This document shows positions 17,000 through 26,405 of a DNA stretch of 36,746 nucleotides, piece by piece. The first letter of the stretch is position 1. Every line of letters begins with the position of its first letter. Origin of the DNA: an uncultured Planctomycetaceae bacterium (GTDB taxonomy: Bacteria; Planctomycetota; Planctomycetia; Pirellulales; Pirellulaceae). The position numbers and the translations under genes are program-made. Below the pieces are notes generated by a model. It did not search any database. It saw only the letters and a program-made list of their open reading frames with translations, and had not been told where the DNA came from. Location of the stretch: assembly GCA_903863885.1 (NCBI GenBank), contig CAIPEB010000739.1, positions 1-36,746 of the forward strand. The letters are read 5' to 3'.

Positions 17000-17962
17000 G
17001 TGGACCAGAATGCAAGCCAGCCAGAACAGCGAGTCGGGATATTCGGCCGGGTGCGGCAGATCCTCGAGATGATCCGCTTCAGCCACACGCTGTTCGCCCT
17101 GCCCTTTGCGCTGCTGGCCGCGATCATGGCCTGGGCGACCCCGGCAATCGATGGCCGTTCGGTCGTGTTTCGCTGGCGGGACCTCGCGGGCATTCTCTTC
17201 TGCATGGTCGCGGCGCGCAGTGCGGCAATGGCGTTCAACCGCATTGTCGACCGTGGCATCGACGCTCGGAATCCGCGGACGGCGCGCCGCCATCTACCCG
17301 CTGGACTGCTGTCTCTGGGCGCCGTGGTCGTCTTTACGGTCCTGTGCGCGGCCGGGTTTGTCCTCTCCACGCTGTGTTTCCTGCCCAACCGACTGCCGCT
17401 GTTCGGCTCGCTGCCTGTTCTCGCGCTGCTGTTGGGCTACAGCTTCGCCAAGAGGTTCACAGCTCTTTCCCATTTCTGGCTGGGAGCCGCACTCATGCTG
17501 GCTCCGGTGGCGGCCTGGATCGCCGTGCGGGGCACGTTTGTGCTCGAGAGCCCGCGCGACCTACTTCCGGCACTTTGGCTGGGCACGGCCGTGCTGCTGT
17601 GGGTGGGAGGATTTGACATCATTTACGCCTGCCAGGACGCCGAGTTCGATCGCCAGGCAAAGCTCCACAGCATTCCAGCCCGACTCGGAGTTCCCGCAGC
17701 CTTGCGCATCGCGGCGTTGTCTCACCTCGGCATGCTGCTGATGCTGCTCACGCTCCCCCTGACGCCCAACTTGGGCGGCCCCCCGCTGGGTCTGGGCACG
17801 ATCTACTGGACCGGCACGGTCTTCGTCGCATGCCTGTTGACTTACGAGCATTGGATCGTGCGTCCCGACGACCTGACCCGGGTCAACACGGCTTTCTTCC
17901 GCGTCAACGCGGTGGTGAGCCTGGGGCTGCTGGTCCTTGTCACGATCGATCTGTTTTGCTGA
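17000..17962 (+). CDS. mqnP: UbiA-family prenyltransferase, probably MqnP
   Basis: This is an integral membrane enzyme that transfers a polyprenyl chain to the naphthoate head group. The 320-residue protein has about eight or nine hydrophobic helices and both metal-binding motifs of the superfamily: NRIVDRGID (N80, D84, D88) and YACQDAEFD (D213, D217). The second motif and the following SIPARLG are typical of the 4-hydroxybenzoate polyprenyltransferase-like group to which MqnP belongs. The start is GTG 17000, 15 bases after the ubiX stop. The choice of MqnP over UbiA rests on the adjacent mqnE. Confidence 0.85.
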   Translation: MDQNASQPEQRVGIFGRVRQILEMIRFSHTLFALPFALLAAIMAWATPAIDGRSVVFRWRDLAGILFCMVAARSAAMAFNRIVDRGIDARNPRTARRHLPAGLLSLGAVVVFTVLCAAGFVLSTLCFLPNRLPLFGSLPVLALLLGYSFAKRFTALSHFWLGAALMLAPVAAWIAVRGTFVLESPRDLLPALWLGTAVLLWVGGFDIIYACQDAEFDRQAKLHSIPARLGVPAALRIAALSHLGMLLMLLTLPLTPNLGGPPLGLGTIYWTGTVFVACLLTYEHWIVRPDDLTRVNTAFFRVNAVVSLGLLVLVTIDLFC

Positions 17963-17986
17963 ATCGGAAATCGGTGGACCGAGAAC

Positions 17987-19120
17987 ATGCCAACGACCAA
18001 GCTCGACGACATCCGCAAAAAAGTTGCTTCAGGAGAGCGGTTGACCCTCCAGGACGGACTCGTCCTCTACGACCCGGCGACGCCGCTGCATGAAGTCGGG
18101 CAATTGGCGAATATCGTGCGCGAGCGGCTGAACGGAAATCGGGCCTATTACAACATCAACACGCATCTGAATCCCACGAACGTCTGCGTGTATCGCTGCA
18201 CGTTCTGCGCGTTCCGCGCGGACCTGCGCGATCCCAAGCAGTATCTGATGAGCGACGAGCAGATTCTGGCCAGAGGCCGGGAGGCGGTGGAAAACGGCTG
18301 CACGGAGATGCACATCGTCGGCGGATTGCATCACCAGATGAAATACGACTGGTACGTCCATCTGGTACGGCAGCTCCACACCGCGTATCCGTCATTGCAC
18401 CTCAAGGCCTGGACCGCCGTCGAGATCAACTGGTTCGAGTTCCTGGCGAGGAAGCCGGTGCGGGCGATTCTGGAAGACATGGTCGAGGCCGGACTTGGCA
18501 GTCTTCCCGGCGGGGGAGCCGAGATCTTCCACCCCGAGGTTCGGGATCGCATCTGCGAGCACAAGGCCGACGCATCCAAGTGGCTCGATGTTCATCGGAC
18601 GGCCCATTCCATGGGCTTGAAGAGCACCTGCACGATGCTCTACGGCCACATTGAAAACGACTATCATCGCGTCGATCATTTGATCCGGCTTCGCGAACTG
18701 CAGGACGAGACGCACGGGTTCCAGACCTTTGTGCCGCTGGCCTTCCATCCGGCCAACACAGGCCTGTCGCACCTGCCCAAGCCGTCGGCAGTCACGGACC
18801 TGCGCACGATCGCCGTGAGCCGCCTGATGCTGGACAATATCCCGCACGTGAAAGCCTACTGGATCATGCTCGGGCTCGGCACGGCGCAAGCTGCGCTCGC
18901 CTACGGCGCCGATGATCTCGACGGCACGGTTCGCCACGAATTGATCTACCACGACGCGGGAGCGACGACTCCCGAGGTTCTGTCGGTCGAGCATATCCGG
19001 CGGCTGATCGCGGAAGCGGGACGGGATCCGGTCGAACGCGATACACTCTATCGCGGGATCCGCCGCGATCCGGCAGACCGCAGCCGCTGGTCGGCCGGCG
19101 AACTACTCGCGCCGGCCTGA
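17987..19120 (+). CDS. mqnE: Aminofutalosine synthase MqnE (radical SAM)
   Basis: MqnE is an iron-sulfur radical SAM enzyme that adds the adenosyl radical to 3-[(1-carboxyvinyl)oxy]benzoate, forming 6-amino-6-deoxyfutalosine, the second step of the futalosine route. The 377-residue protein shows the radical SAM cluster motif CVYRCTFC (C67, C71, C74), and family blocks NINTHLNPTNVC, EMHIVGGLHHQMKYDWYV, GSLPGGGAEIF and FVPLAFHPANTGL. MqnC, a related enzyme, has a different central region, and the GGGAEIF and LAFHPANT blocks favour MqnE. It is the last gene of the four-gene cluster; mqnA, B, C and D are not in the window. Confidence 0.92.
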   Translation: MPTTKLDDIRKKVASGERLTLQDGLVLYDPATPLHEVGQLANIVRERLNGNRAYYNINTHLNPTNVCVYRCTFCAFRADLRDPKQYLMSDEQILARGREAVENGCTEMHIVGGLHHQMKYDWYVHLVRQLHTAYPSLHLKAWTAVEINWFEFLARKPVRAILEDMVEAGLGSLPGGGAEIFHPEVRDRICEHKADASKWLDVHRTAHSMGLKSTCTMLYGHIENDYHRVDHLIRLRELQDETHGFQTFVPLAFHPANTGLSHLPKPSAVTDLRTIAVSRLMLDNIPHVKAYWIMLGLGTAQAALAYGADDLDGTVRHELIYHDAGATTPEVLSVEHIRRLIAEAGRDPVERDTLYRGIRRDPADRSRWSAGELLAPA

Positions 19121-19147
19121 AGTTCGCGGCTCAAGCGGACGGGGCAT

Positions 19148-19171
19148 CGGAATCGCCGGCCGGCGACTCCG
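19148..19171. repeat. 24-base near-perfect palindrome between convergent genes
   Basis: CGGA-A-TCGCCGG / CCGGCGA-C-TCCG is a dyad with one mismatched pair. It lies between the mqnE stop and the stop of the convergent ABC ATPase. It could act as a bidirectional terminator stem, but there is no T-run on either side, and the tight palindrome leaves almost no loop. Confidence 0.5.
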
Positions 19172-19173
19172 CC

Positions 19174-20100
19174 TCAGCTGACGAGCCCCTTGGTCACGAG
19201 CATGAACACGTCCTCGAGCGTCGGCTCTTTCTCGCCGAAACTGCGGAGGGCGACGCCCTGACCGATCAGTTGATTGAGCAGATCCGCCACGCCCTGATCG
19301 TCGGTCTCCAGTTCGACGATGGCCTTGTGATCCTCCAGTTCCACGCCGCGGGTGCACGGAGCTGAACGCAATATCGAGAGTCCCAGCTCCATGTTGCGCA
19401 CGAAAGCGATCTCGATAATGCGATTTCTTCGAATGCGCCGATAGACGTCCTGAATGGAGCCGTGCATCAACAACTGTCCCCGCTCGATGATGCCGATGGA
19501 CGTGCAGCAGTCGGCCAGCTCGGTGAGGATATGGCTTGAAATCAGGATTGTCTTTCCCATGCGCCGCAGTTCCTTGAGCAGCGCCTTGACTTCGACGCGG
19601 GCCCGCGGGTCGAGTCCGCTGGCCGGCTCGTCCAGGATCAGAACCGGAGGATCGTGCACGAGCGTTTTGGCGAGACACAGACGCTGCTTCATGCCGCGGC
19701 TCAGACCGTTCACATAGTCGTCGCGTTTGTGCGAAAGGTCGAGCAGTTCGAGCACGTCGCTGATGATCTTCTTGCGCTGAACACGGCCGATCCGGTAGGC
19801 GACGGCAAAGAAATCAAGAAACTCCCAGACCTTCATGCCGTCGTAGACGCCGAAGCTGTCGGGCATGTAACCGACACTCTGGCGCACTCCCATCGGCTCG
19901 CGGCTGACGCTGTGGCCATTGACGGAACCCTCGCCGCGACTGGCCTTCAACAGCGTGGCCAGGAACCGCATCGTGGTGCTCTTGCCGGCCCCGTTGGGAC
20001 CGATGAAGCCGAACATCTCGCCGGCGTCGATCTTCAGGTTCAGGCATTCCACGGCGGTGAAGTCACCGTAGTCTTTTCCGAAGTCGGTCAGCTCAATCAT
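19174..20100 (-). CDS. ABC transporter ATP-binding protein
   Basis: The protein has 308 residues. It carries Walker A GPNGAGKST (34-42), signature LSRGM (133-137), Walker B VLILDEPASGLD (153-164), and the switch histidine in ISSHILTELADC. The C-terminal 80 residues form an accessory domain, ending EPTLEDVFMLVTKGL, which is typical of ATPases of ABC-2 type exporters (CcmA/NatA/GldA-like). Substrate is unknown. The usual ABC-2 permease is not next to it. Instead the gene 7 bases upstream is the EF-hand lipoprotein with two transmembrane helices, which probably shares its transcript. mqnE is convergent. Confidence 0.92.
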   Translation of the reverse strand: MIELTDFGKDYGDFTAVECLNLKIDAGEMFGFIGPNGAGKSTTMRFLATLLKASRGEGSVNGHSVSREPMGVRQSVGYMPDSFGVYDGMKVWEFLDFFAVAYRIGRVQRKKIISDVLELLDLSHKRDDYVNGLSRGMKQRLCLAKTLVHDPPVLILDEPASGLDPRARVEVKALLKELRRMGKTILISSHILTELADCCTSIGIIERGQLLMHGSIQDVYRRIRRNRIIEIAFVRNMELGLSILRSAPCTRGVELEDHKAIVELETDDQGVADLLNQLIGQGVALRSFGEKEPTLEDVFMLVTKGLVS

Positions 20101-20107
20101 GGAGTGA

Positions 20108-22792
20108 TCATCCGTCTTGGGAAGGTGCCGCCGCCACGTCCGCCTGGCGATTGCGATCGGGGCGAGGCGCCGGCAGAGGGCCTTGCTTCAAATGCACCAG
20201 CAGCATGGTCCGCGCGGTGTGCTGGGCCGCTCCCGGACTCACTTTCATGCCGGGGAATGTTCCGTCCACCCAACCGATCAAACGCATGTCGCCTCGGGCC
20301 AATTCGAGTTTTCGGCTGGCAAGTTCCACAAGCTGTCCCAGCGGCACCTCGCCGGCATTGGCTCTCTGACACCATCGCGTCAATTCGTCGAGGTTCCACA
20401 ATCCGTCGTGATCACCATCCGACCCGCGAAAATCCTGGCGGTATTCGACGGCCTCAGCGTACGAGAGCTTGCCGTCGCCATCCGAATCGAGCCGTGCGAG
20501 CGTCTTGCGGGCAAGCGCCTGGCCGCTGGCCGTGGCGGGGGAATCGTCCCATTGAGACAGGTGCGGCAAGTCCTGCGGCGCCGGCCGCCAGTCCAGCGAC
20601 GCCTTTGCTCCCCGCGGCAACGATCCAACCCAGGACGTAAGCACGGTGCCATCGAGTTCCCGCCGCAGAACTCCGATCCCCTGGGCGTTGAGGCGGGTCT
20701 TGTTCTGCAGCACGAACCCCGCAGCAGGATCACCGGAGAGCACGAAGCTCCCGCCAAGGTCGGACATCTGTTCACAGTGGAGAATGCTTGTGGAGTTCGA
20801 TGAAACCTTGAATCCCTGCAGATGAAGTCCCTGGTCGCGGCGGATTGTCAGAACATTGAACGATTCGTCGGCCTCAACGGAACGCGACGTCGCAGCACCC
20901 AGCGGCTGGATCAACGCGTCCGCGCGATCGAAGTCGACGTCGTAAGTTGTGGACAACGACGAGTAGAGTGCTGTGTACCGCGTCAGGTGCGCCCGTGAAT
21001 AACCCGCGTGGCACTCGGCAATCGCCACCTCAGTGACGCTGCGGGCGAAGCCGATATTGAGCTGAGCCGCCCGCACCACGACAACAGCCGCGCAGATCGC
21101 AATGACCGGCGCCGCGAACCATGCCCATTCCACGTGCCCTAGAAGCCGGAAGAACAGCCAGTTCGCGGGGACCAGCACCAGCAGATAGATCAGCAGCACC
21201 CGCAGCACAAACCGCCCCTGCGGAACGGATATTCCGGCCGAGTCCTGCAAAGCCTGCCGGGCGGCGTCGGTCGCACCGCTGCGGTCATTCCATGCAGCAA
21301 CTCCCGTGGCCGTTTGCGAATAGCCGCCGAAATAGGGACCCGCGTCACGAGGCTCTGCTTCGCTCTCCTTGGGCGCCGCCGCAGCGTCCGGCCTGGGGCC
21401 GCGCAAAGGACGGCGGGATTTGCCGGTCTTCTCAGCCGGCGTCTCGGTCGACTGCGGGACGGGCGAACCGGCCGCGAGATGCCCGATATCCCGGGCAAAA
21501 TAGCGGACCATCGTCGACAACCGCGAGTCGCTCGCCAGGGAAGGATGGAAATCAACCCACGTCGTATCGACCGCGCCCCCGTTCGACGCGAACTTGCGGG
21601 GCGGACGCCTCAATACGCATGCGTTGAAAAAACTGTCGAAGCTCGGCCAGTTGATCACGGCGCGATCCGTCAGCGAGAACGCTGTAACAACGACGCGTCC
21701 CGCTCCCACCCGCCGCTCCATGACGAGCCCCGAGGTGCCGGGCAGAATCTCCGTGCCAGATCGCTTTCCCAACTCCAGCGCGACCAGCGAAGTGCCCGCG
21801 GACAGCTTCAAGGGCAAAGGCGCGCGAGTGTCGGCAGAAAGCAGCGCCCACCGGTCATTCAATTCCTGCAGTGCTTCCTGCGGAAGCTGCACGGTCGGCC
21901 CGGGATCCGCCGGCAAATACGCATCGAGGAACTTGCCTCGCATCTTTTCCAGCGAGTTCGGGCCGTTGATGATCAATTGACCGCCCCAGTGCAGCCAATC
22001 CAGCAGCGCCTGCCGCTGGGGGCCCGTCAGCATGTCCGGGTCGAGGTCGTCCCAGACGATGTAGGCGAGAGTTGACCACGTCAGCGACTGGGACGGCAGG
22101 GGCACAAACCGGCGAACCGGCGGGGCCAGAACTCGATAGTAAAGCCAGGCATCCGAGTCGCTGCATTCAGTCGTAGGAGCCGAAACCGCCGTCAACTGCT
22201 TGAGATATCCGTAACGATCCGGTTCGCGCGCCAACACCAGCATGAAGTACTGGTAGGCGGGCATCACGTAGAGTTTCGATGAATCTTCCTTGACCAGTCG
22301 TCCGCCGCGAGCACTTCGAAGCTCGCGCACCATCCAGACGCCAACCGACGTATCCGAGGCCTGCCTCGGCACGTAATAGGTAGTATCGAGCAGTTTGCCC
22401 TGGGCTTTGGGCAGCGGCGCGGATCGCACGGACCTCATCTCGAAGTACGTGTTCTCCACGGGGACGGGTTGATCCGTCGAGTTCCGGGTCCTCGCCCACA
22501 ACTCGCCCTGGAAATCGAAGTAGTTGGCTTTTACTTCATGGCGGACCGTGAACCAATGGCCGGGCTTCAGGAAGGGAAATGCCACGGCCGAGTCACCCGG
22601 GACGGTAACCAGCGACGGCATCTCGAAATCGGGCTTCGGCTCTTCGCCGTTCTCATCCCGGCTCTTTTTCGCATCCGCCTCCTTCTTATCCGAACCCTGG
22701 TCGGACCTGCAGCCCGTGCAGACCACGATCACGGACAGCATGAGCGCAAAGCCAGCGAACCCGAGCCCGGCGATACAGCGGCGGAAAGTCAT
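20108..22792 (-). CDS. Large EF-hand lipoprotein-like membrane protein
   Basis: The protein has 894 residues counted from ATG 22792; the frame is open 58 codons further, but without homology-like sequence. Residues 1-28 are a signal segment ending VVCTGC, a lipobox-like site with an unusual Cys at -3. About 230-300 (TWSTLAYIVWDDLDPDMLTG, then PQRQALLDWLHWGGQLIING) resembles the class-I glutamine-amidotransferase-like fold found in GldG-type transport partners and uncharacterised membrane proteins; no catalytic triad is evident. Two transmembrane helices lie at about 528-548 and 556-577. Two adjacent EF-hand calcium loops follow: DSDGDGKLSYAE (769-780, perfect) and DGDHDGLWNLDE (792-803, W at position 8). 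A P/A/K-rich linker covers about 445-485. The last residues are Pro/Arg/Asp rich. It is the likely membrane partner of the downstream ABC ATPase; substrate unknown. Confidence 0.75.
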   Translation of the reverse strand: MTFRRCIAGLGFAGFALMLSVIVVCTGCRSDQGSDKKEADAKKSRDENGEEPKPDFEMPSLVTVPGDSAVAFPFLKPGHWFTVRHEVKANYFDFQGELWARTRNSTDQPVPVENTYFEMRSVRSAPLPKAQGKLLDTTYYVPRQASDTSVGVWMVRELRSARGGRLVKEDSSKLYVMPAYQYFMLVLAREPDRYGYLKQLTAVSAPTTECSDSDAWLYYRVLAPPVRRFVPLPSQSLTWSTLAYIVWDDLDPDMLTGPQRQALLDWLHWGGQLIINGPNSLEKMRGKFLDAYLPADPGPTVQLPQEALQELNDRWALLSADTRAPLPLKLSAGTSLVALELGKRSGTEILPGTSGLVMERRVGAGRVVVTAFSLTDRAVINWPSFDSFFNACVLRRPPRKFASNGGAVDTTWVDFHPSLASDSRLSTMVRYFARDIGHLAAGSPVPQSTETPAEKTGKSRRPLRGPRPDAAAAPKESEAEPRDAGPYFGGYSQTATGVAAWNDRSGATDAARQALQDSAGISVPQGRFVLRVLLIYLLVLVPANWLFFRLLGHVEWAWFAAPVIAICAAVVVVRAAQLNIGFARSVTEVAIAECHAGYSRAHLTRYTALYSSLSTTYDVDFDRADALIQPLGAATSRSVEADESFNVLTIRRDQGLHLQGFKVSSNSTSILHCEQMSDLGGSFVLSGDPAAGFVLQNKTRLNAQGIGVLRRELDGTVLTSWVGSLPRGAKASLDWRPAPQDLPHLSQWDDSPATASGQALARKTLARLDSDGDGKLSYAEAVEYRQDFRGSDGDHDGLWNLDELTRWCQRANAGEVPLGQLVELASRKLELARGDMRLIGWVDGTFPGMKVSPGAAQHTARTMLLVHLKQGPLPAPRPDRNRQADVAAAPSQDG

Positions 22793-23088
22793 TTCCGATG
22801 CCCAGCAACACGTGGAATATCGCACGCAGGATTCCCGATTTCGCACTCGCAGTGCTACTGATGGTGAGAGTCGCGACGAATAGCGCAAAATCCCGCGACC
22901 AACGGGAGCAGGTTCTCTTGCCGGTGCGGCAGCGCCGCACTGGTTGGCGGTCCCACCATCCTGCATGCGTTGTCGGCGGAAGTGCCGGTCTTAACAGATC
23001 GTCTCCGACAGTGTAGGAGTTTCCCGGGTGTCCGAAAAGTCGGTGGACGGCAGCGAAGGCCGGCTGCCGGTCGAATCGGGCCTGATGC
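22793..23088. other. Gap upstream of the EF-hand lipoprotein gene
   Basis: About 296 bases with no convincing gene on either strand. It should hold the promoter or leader of the lipoprotein-ABC pair, but I see no strong -35/-10 pair. Confidence 0.4.
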
Positions 23089-23754
23089 TCATTCGCTTGA
23101 CGCGGACGGCTCGTCGAGTCCGAATCGCCGCAACTGGCTCCGATAATCGCTCCTCGTATCCACATCGCGCACGGCATCATCGTCGGCAGCATCAATCGCC
23201 AGCACGGGATGCCGACCGAGCAGGCAGCGAATCGATTCGTCGGCAGCCAGCTGACATACGTCGCGCGACATGGCCCATGGGAACAACACGGGGTGTCCCC
23301 AACGATGTTCTGCATGCCGCGGCGCGACAATTGCCGGATTTTCGGGACAGTGAGCGTCGATCAGCCGGTTGATGCAGCCTGCCGATAATCCGGGCATGTC
23401 GGCGGGCGCCATCAGCCAGACGTCGCGATCGCAAGGAGTGTGGAGCATCTCGACAGCCAGGAGCCCGATCGCCACAGAGTCCTTCATTTCCGGCGGAGCA
23501 TCCGCCAGGACGATTTCGACCCCCTCCGCTTCGCACAATTCGCGCAAGGTCGAATCCTCCGACCGAATCACAGCGGCCACGTGAGTCACCCGACTCGACT
23601 TCCAGATTCGCAGCACATGCTGGATCAACGTGGTTCCCGCCCAGGGCAGCAACATTTTTGCTTGTCCCATCCGGGAACTTCGGCCGGCGGCCGGAATCAC
23701 TGCATAGCTGCGAAAGGAACGAAGGTCGTTGTCGCGAACGGGCATGGATGGCAA
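23089..23754 (-). CDS. MocA/MobA-like nucleotidyltransferase
   Basis: The 221-residue protein carries the NTP-transferase signature PAAGRSSRMGQAKMLLPW (21-38) and the metal-binding ADMPGL (D119). Such proteins transfer CMP or GMP to molybdopterin; the MocA branch makes the cytosine dinucleotide cofactor of xanthine-dehydrogenase-type enzymes. The adjacent xdhC, 80 bases upstream, points to MocA, but other MobA-like transferases cannot be excluded. Several N-terminal ATGs are in frame (23754 and 23745). It is in the trpE-xdhC-mocA string on the minus strand. Confidence 0.8.
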   Translation of the reverse strand: MPSMPVRDNDLRSFRSYAVIPAAGRSSRMGQAKMLLPWAGTTLIQHVLRIWKSSRVTHVAAVIRSEDSTLRELCEAEGVEIVLADAPPEMKDSVAIGLLAVEMLHTPCDRDVWLMAPADMPGLSAGCINRLIDAHCPENPAIVAPRHAEHRWGHPVLFPWAMSRDVCQLAADESIRCLLGRHPVLAIDAADDDAVRDVDTRSDYRSQLRRFGLDEPSASSE

Positions 23755-23834
23755 GCCTCACTCAAACGTGCCGCGATGACGCCGGGCCGCGCACGGCAGC
23801 GGAAGTTGCACATGGCGGCAGCGACGGCAGAGAG

Positions 23835-24905
23835 TCAACGATCGTCTTTTCCAGGCACAGCGCCGCTCCGATTGCGGTGCGAGACCAGTTCCGCACAGAT
23901 GCTGATCGCGATTTCCGCTACGGTCTGGGAACCGATGTCGATACCCAACGGAGCATAGACCTTCGAGAGCCAGTCAGCGGGCACTCCGTCCGATATCAGA
24001 CGATCGAAAGTCAGCCGGATTTTGCGGCGGCTTCCGATCATGCCGACATACCGAGCGCCGCGTCCAACCAGTTGGTGCAGTGCCTCGCGGTCGTGAGTGT
24101 GGCCGCGAGTCACGATCACGCAATAGGTATCCGAGTCGATTTCCAGTTCGCTCAAGACGCGATCGATCGCCCCCGCGATGCGTCTCGATGCAGCGGGAAA
24201 ACGAGAATCGCTCGCATATTCTTCCCGGTCGTCCACGACCCACACGTCAAAATCCAGGTCCGATGCGAGGGCCGCAACCGCTTGCGCAACGTGCCCTGCC
24301 CCGACCAGCAGAAGCCGGCATTTGGGCGTGAACGGCAGCCAGGCGATTCCCCCGGCCGCCCAGCAGCGGGTATTCGGCGAAAGAGGAAAGAAAGCCGTCT
24401 TCGGGATCTCGAACGCGGGGCGGTCGGCCTCGATCCCGCGGAAAGCGATCAGTTCCCCTCCCTCGTCGAACAAGAATGCCGCACACTCCGGCAGACCGCT
24501 GGCTTGACTGTCAAACACAACCGCCTCGACGACCGGCGAACGCGAGTCGAGAGCCTTCGCGAGTCTCTGCAGATAGCCGTGCGACGCAAAGTCCGAAATC
24601 GGCTCGATCGCCAACAGCATCCGGCCGCCGCAAATCAGCCCCTGATTCCAGCCCTCGTCCTGGTCGAGGTTAAAGTGCGCGATCCGCGATCGGCCGCTCG
24701 CCAGGGCCTGCAGCGCGAGGCGTTTCGTTTCAGCCTCCACGCAACCTCCGCCGATCGTGCCGAATTGCCTTCCGTCCGGGTAAACCAGCATCGCCGCGCC
24801 GGGCTTCTGCGGAGTCGAACCGCGTGTTTCGAGCAGCCTGCAAAGAGCCGCACTGCGGCGCGCGGCCAGCAACTCCAGCAGCAAGCCGATGATATCCCGG
24901 GTCAT
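23835..24905 (-). CDS. XdhC/CoxI family molybdenum cofactor sulfuration/insertion protein
   Basis: XdhC-type chaperones bind molybdenum cofactor and help its sulfuration and insertion into molybdenum hydroxylases. The 356-residue protein has both halves: the N-terminal XdhC/CoxI domain (GSTPQKPGAAMLV and GTIGGGCVE at 49-57, ICGG at 91-94), and a C-terminal Rossmann domain (LLLVGAGHVAQAVAALA, 198-214, then DVWVVDDREEYA and GMIGSRRK). No xanthine dehydrogenase or CO-dehydrogenase-like gene is in the window. Only three bases separate it from the trpE stop, so they are almost certainly translated from one message. Confidence 0.9.
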   Translation of the reverse strand: MTRDIIGLLLELLAARRSAALCRLLETRGSTPQKPGAAMLVYPDGRQFGTIGGGCVEAETKRLALQALASGRSRIAHFNLDQDEGWNQGLICGGRMLLAIEPISDFASHGYLQRLAKALDSRSPVVEAVVFDSQASGLPECAAFLFDEGGELIAFRGIEADRPAFEIPKTAFFPLSPNTRCWAAGGIAWLPFTPKCRLLLVGAGHVAQAVAALASDLDFDVWVVDDREEYASDSRFPAASRRIAGAIDRVLSELEIDSDTYCVIVTRGHTHDREALHQLVGRGARYVGMIGSRRKIRLTFDRLISDGVPADWLSKVYAPLGIDIGSQTVAEIAISICAELVSHRNRSGAVPGKDDR

Positions 24906-24908
24906 GCT

Positions 24909-26405
24909 TCACGGCCTGTGGGACTGCATTCTGCGTTCCGTGATTTCGACGGCGCGGAGCAGACCCCGCGCCTTGTTCAGCGTCTCTTGATACTCGCGCT
25001 CGGGATCGCTGTCCGCAACGATGCCGGCCCCGGCCTGGATATAGGCTTGTTTTCCCTTGACCACCAGCGTGCGCAGCGCGATGCAGGTATCCATGTTTCC
25101 GCCGTAGTCGAAATACCCGACCGCGCCCGCGTAAGGGCCTCGCCGATGGGGCTCGACCTCGTCGATAATCTCCATGGCCCGCACCTTCGGGGCTCCGGAG
25201 ACCGTCCCGGCGGGAAGGCAGGCCCGCAGAGCGCTGAACGCATCCTCGCCTTCGCGAAGTTCCCCCGTCACGTTGGACGTGATGTGCATCACGTGGCTGT
25301 AGCGTTCGATCACCATTACGTCGGACACTTTGACCGTTCCGTACGCCGCGACCCGCCCCACGTCGTTCCGGCCCAGATCGACCAGCATCACGTGTTCCGC
25401 CCGCTCCTTGGGATCGGCCAGCAGTTCAGCGGCCAGCAGCCTGTCTTCTTCATCCGTGGCTCCGCGACGGCGCGTACCGGCCAGAGGCCTGACCGTGACC
25501 TTTCCGTCCACAACGCGGCACATGATTTCCGGCGAGCTTCCGACCAACGTCGTCTCCGGAGTCCGCAGAAAGAACATGAACGGACTCGGGTTAACGACCC
25601 GCAGCGTGCGGTAGATCTCAAACGGGTCGGACTGGATATCCACGTCCAGCCGCTGGCTGATCACAACTTGAAAAATGTCTCCCGCGCGAATGTACTCGAC
25701 GCACTTGTCGACAGCTCGCTCGAAATCGTCCTGACGGAAATTCGAGCGATAAGCGATGTCCGGCTCTCCGCCGGTTTGAATGTCGGTAAGCGGCAACGGG
25801 GTCGAGGGCGACTCCAATCGCGTCACAAGCCGGTCGACCCGCTCGCTCGCGGCGGCATAGGCTGACGCCGCGTTCGCCCCGCCCTCCTCCACCTCGGCCA
25901 GCGCAATCACCAGCAGCGTCTTGTTGATGTGGTCAAAGACGACCATCTGATCGTAGAAAGCGAAACTGAGATCCGGCAGGCCGCGATCATCCGGGGGCGA
26001 GTTCGGCAGGTTCTCCACGTAACGCACCACGTCGTAGCCCGCGTAGCCGACCGCTCCGCCCGCAAACGGGGGCAGTCCGTGAACATGCGCCGCGCGGTAC
26101 GGCCGCATCAGCCGGCGGAGATCCTCCAGCGGATCGGCCGATTCCAGCGTCTCTACGCCTTGCTTGGATTGAATCCGCACCTCGCGGCCCCGCGCGCTCA
26201 ACTGCAGGAACGGCTCGGCGGTAAGAAAGCTGTATCGCCCCACCTTCTCGCCACCCACCACGCTCTCGAACAGGCACGCCGTGCCGCCGCAATCCAACTT
26301 GCAAAAGGCCGAAACCGGCGTGAGCGCATCACTGACCAGACATCGAAAAACCGGAACCAACCGGTGTCCGCGGGCCAACTGCTGAAACGTCTCAAAATCG
26401 GGCAT
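24909..26405 (-). CDS. trpE: Anthranilate synthase component I
   Basis: TrpE converts chorismate and ammonia to anthranilate, the first committed step of tryptophan synthesis, with a glutamine amidotransferase partner (TrpG) that is not in this window. From ATG 26405 the protein has 498 residues; ATG 26414 is also plausible, and the frame is open to 26510. The N-terminal part has the feedback-site region ACLFES (the canonical motif is LLES). The chorismate-binding domain contains [62 protein letters not shown] and [20 protein letters not shown], broken at 20 here. The pattern is TrpE rather than PabB ([10 protein letters not shown]). xdhC follows at three bases. Confidence 0.92.
   Translation of the reverse strand: MPDFETFQQLARGHRLVPVFRCLVSDALTPVSAFCKLDCGGTACLFESVVGGEKVGRYSFLTAEPFLQLSARGREVRIQSKQGVETLESADPLEDLRRLMRPYRAAHVHGLPPFAGGAVGYAGYDVVRYVENLPNSPPDDRGLPDLSFAFYDQMVVFDHINKTLLVIALAEVEEGGANAASAYAAASERVDRLVTRLESPSTPLPLTDIQTGGEPDIAYRSNFRQDDFERAVDKCVEYIRAGDIFQVVISQRLDVDIQSDPFEIYRTLRVVNPSPFMFFLRTPETTLVGSSPEIMCRVVDGKVTVRPLAGTRRRGATDEEDRLLAAELLADPKERAEHVMLVDLGRNDVGRVAAYGTVKVSDVMVIERYSHVMHITSNVTGELREGEDAFSALRACLPAGTVSGAPKVRAMEIIDEVEPHRRGPYAGAVGYFDYGGNMDTCIALRTLVVKGKQAYIQAGAGIVADSDPEREYQETLNKARGLLRAVEITERRMQSHRP

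Noticed and set aside
23658-25865. 735-codon plus-strand open frame opposite mocA, xdhC and trpE
   Set aside because: Antisense shadow; the minus-strand frames show exact family motifs.
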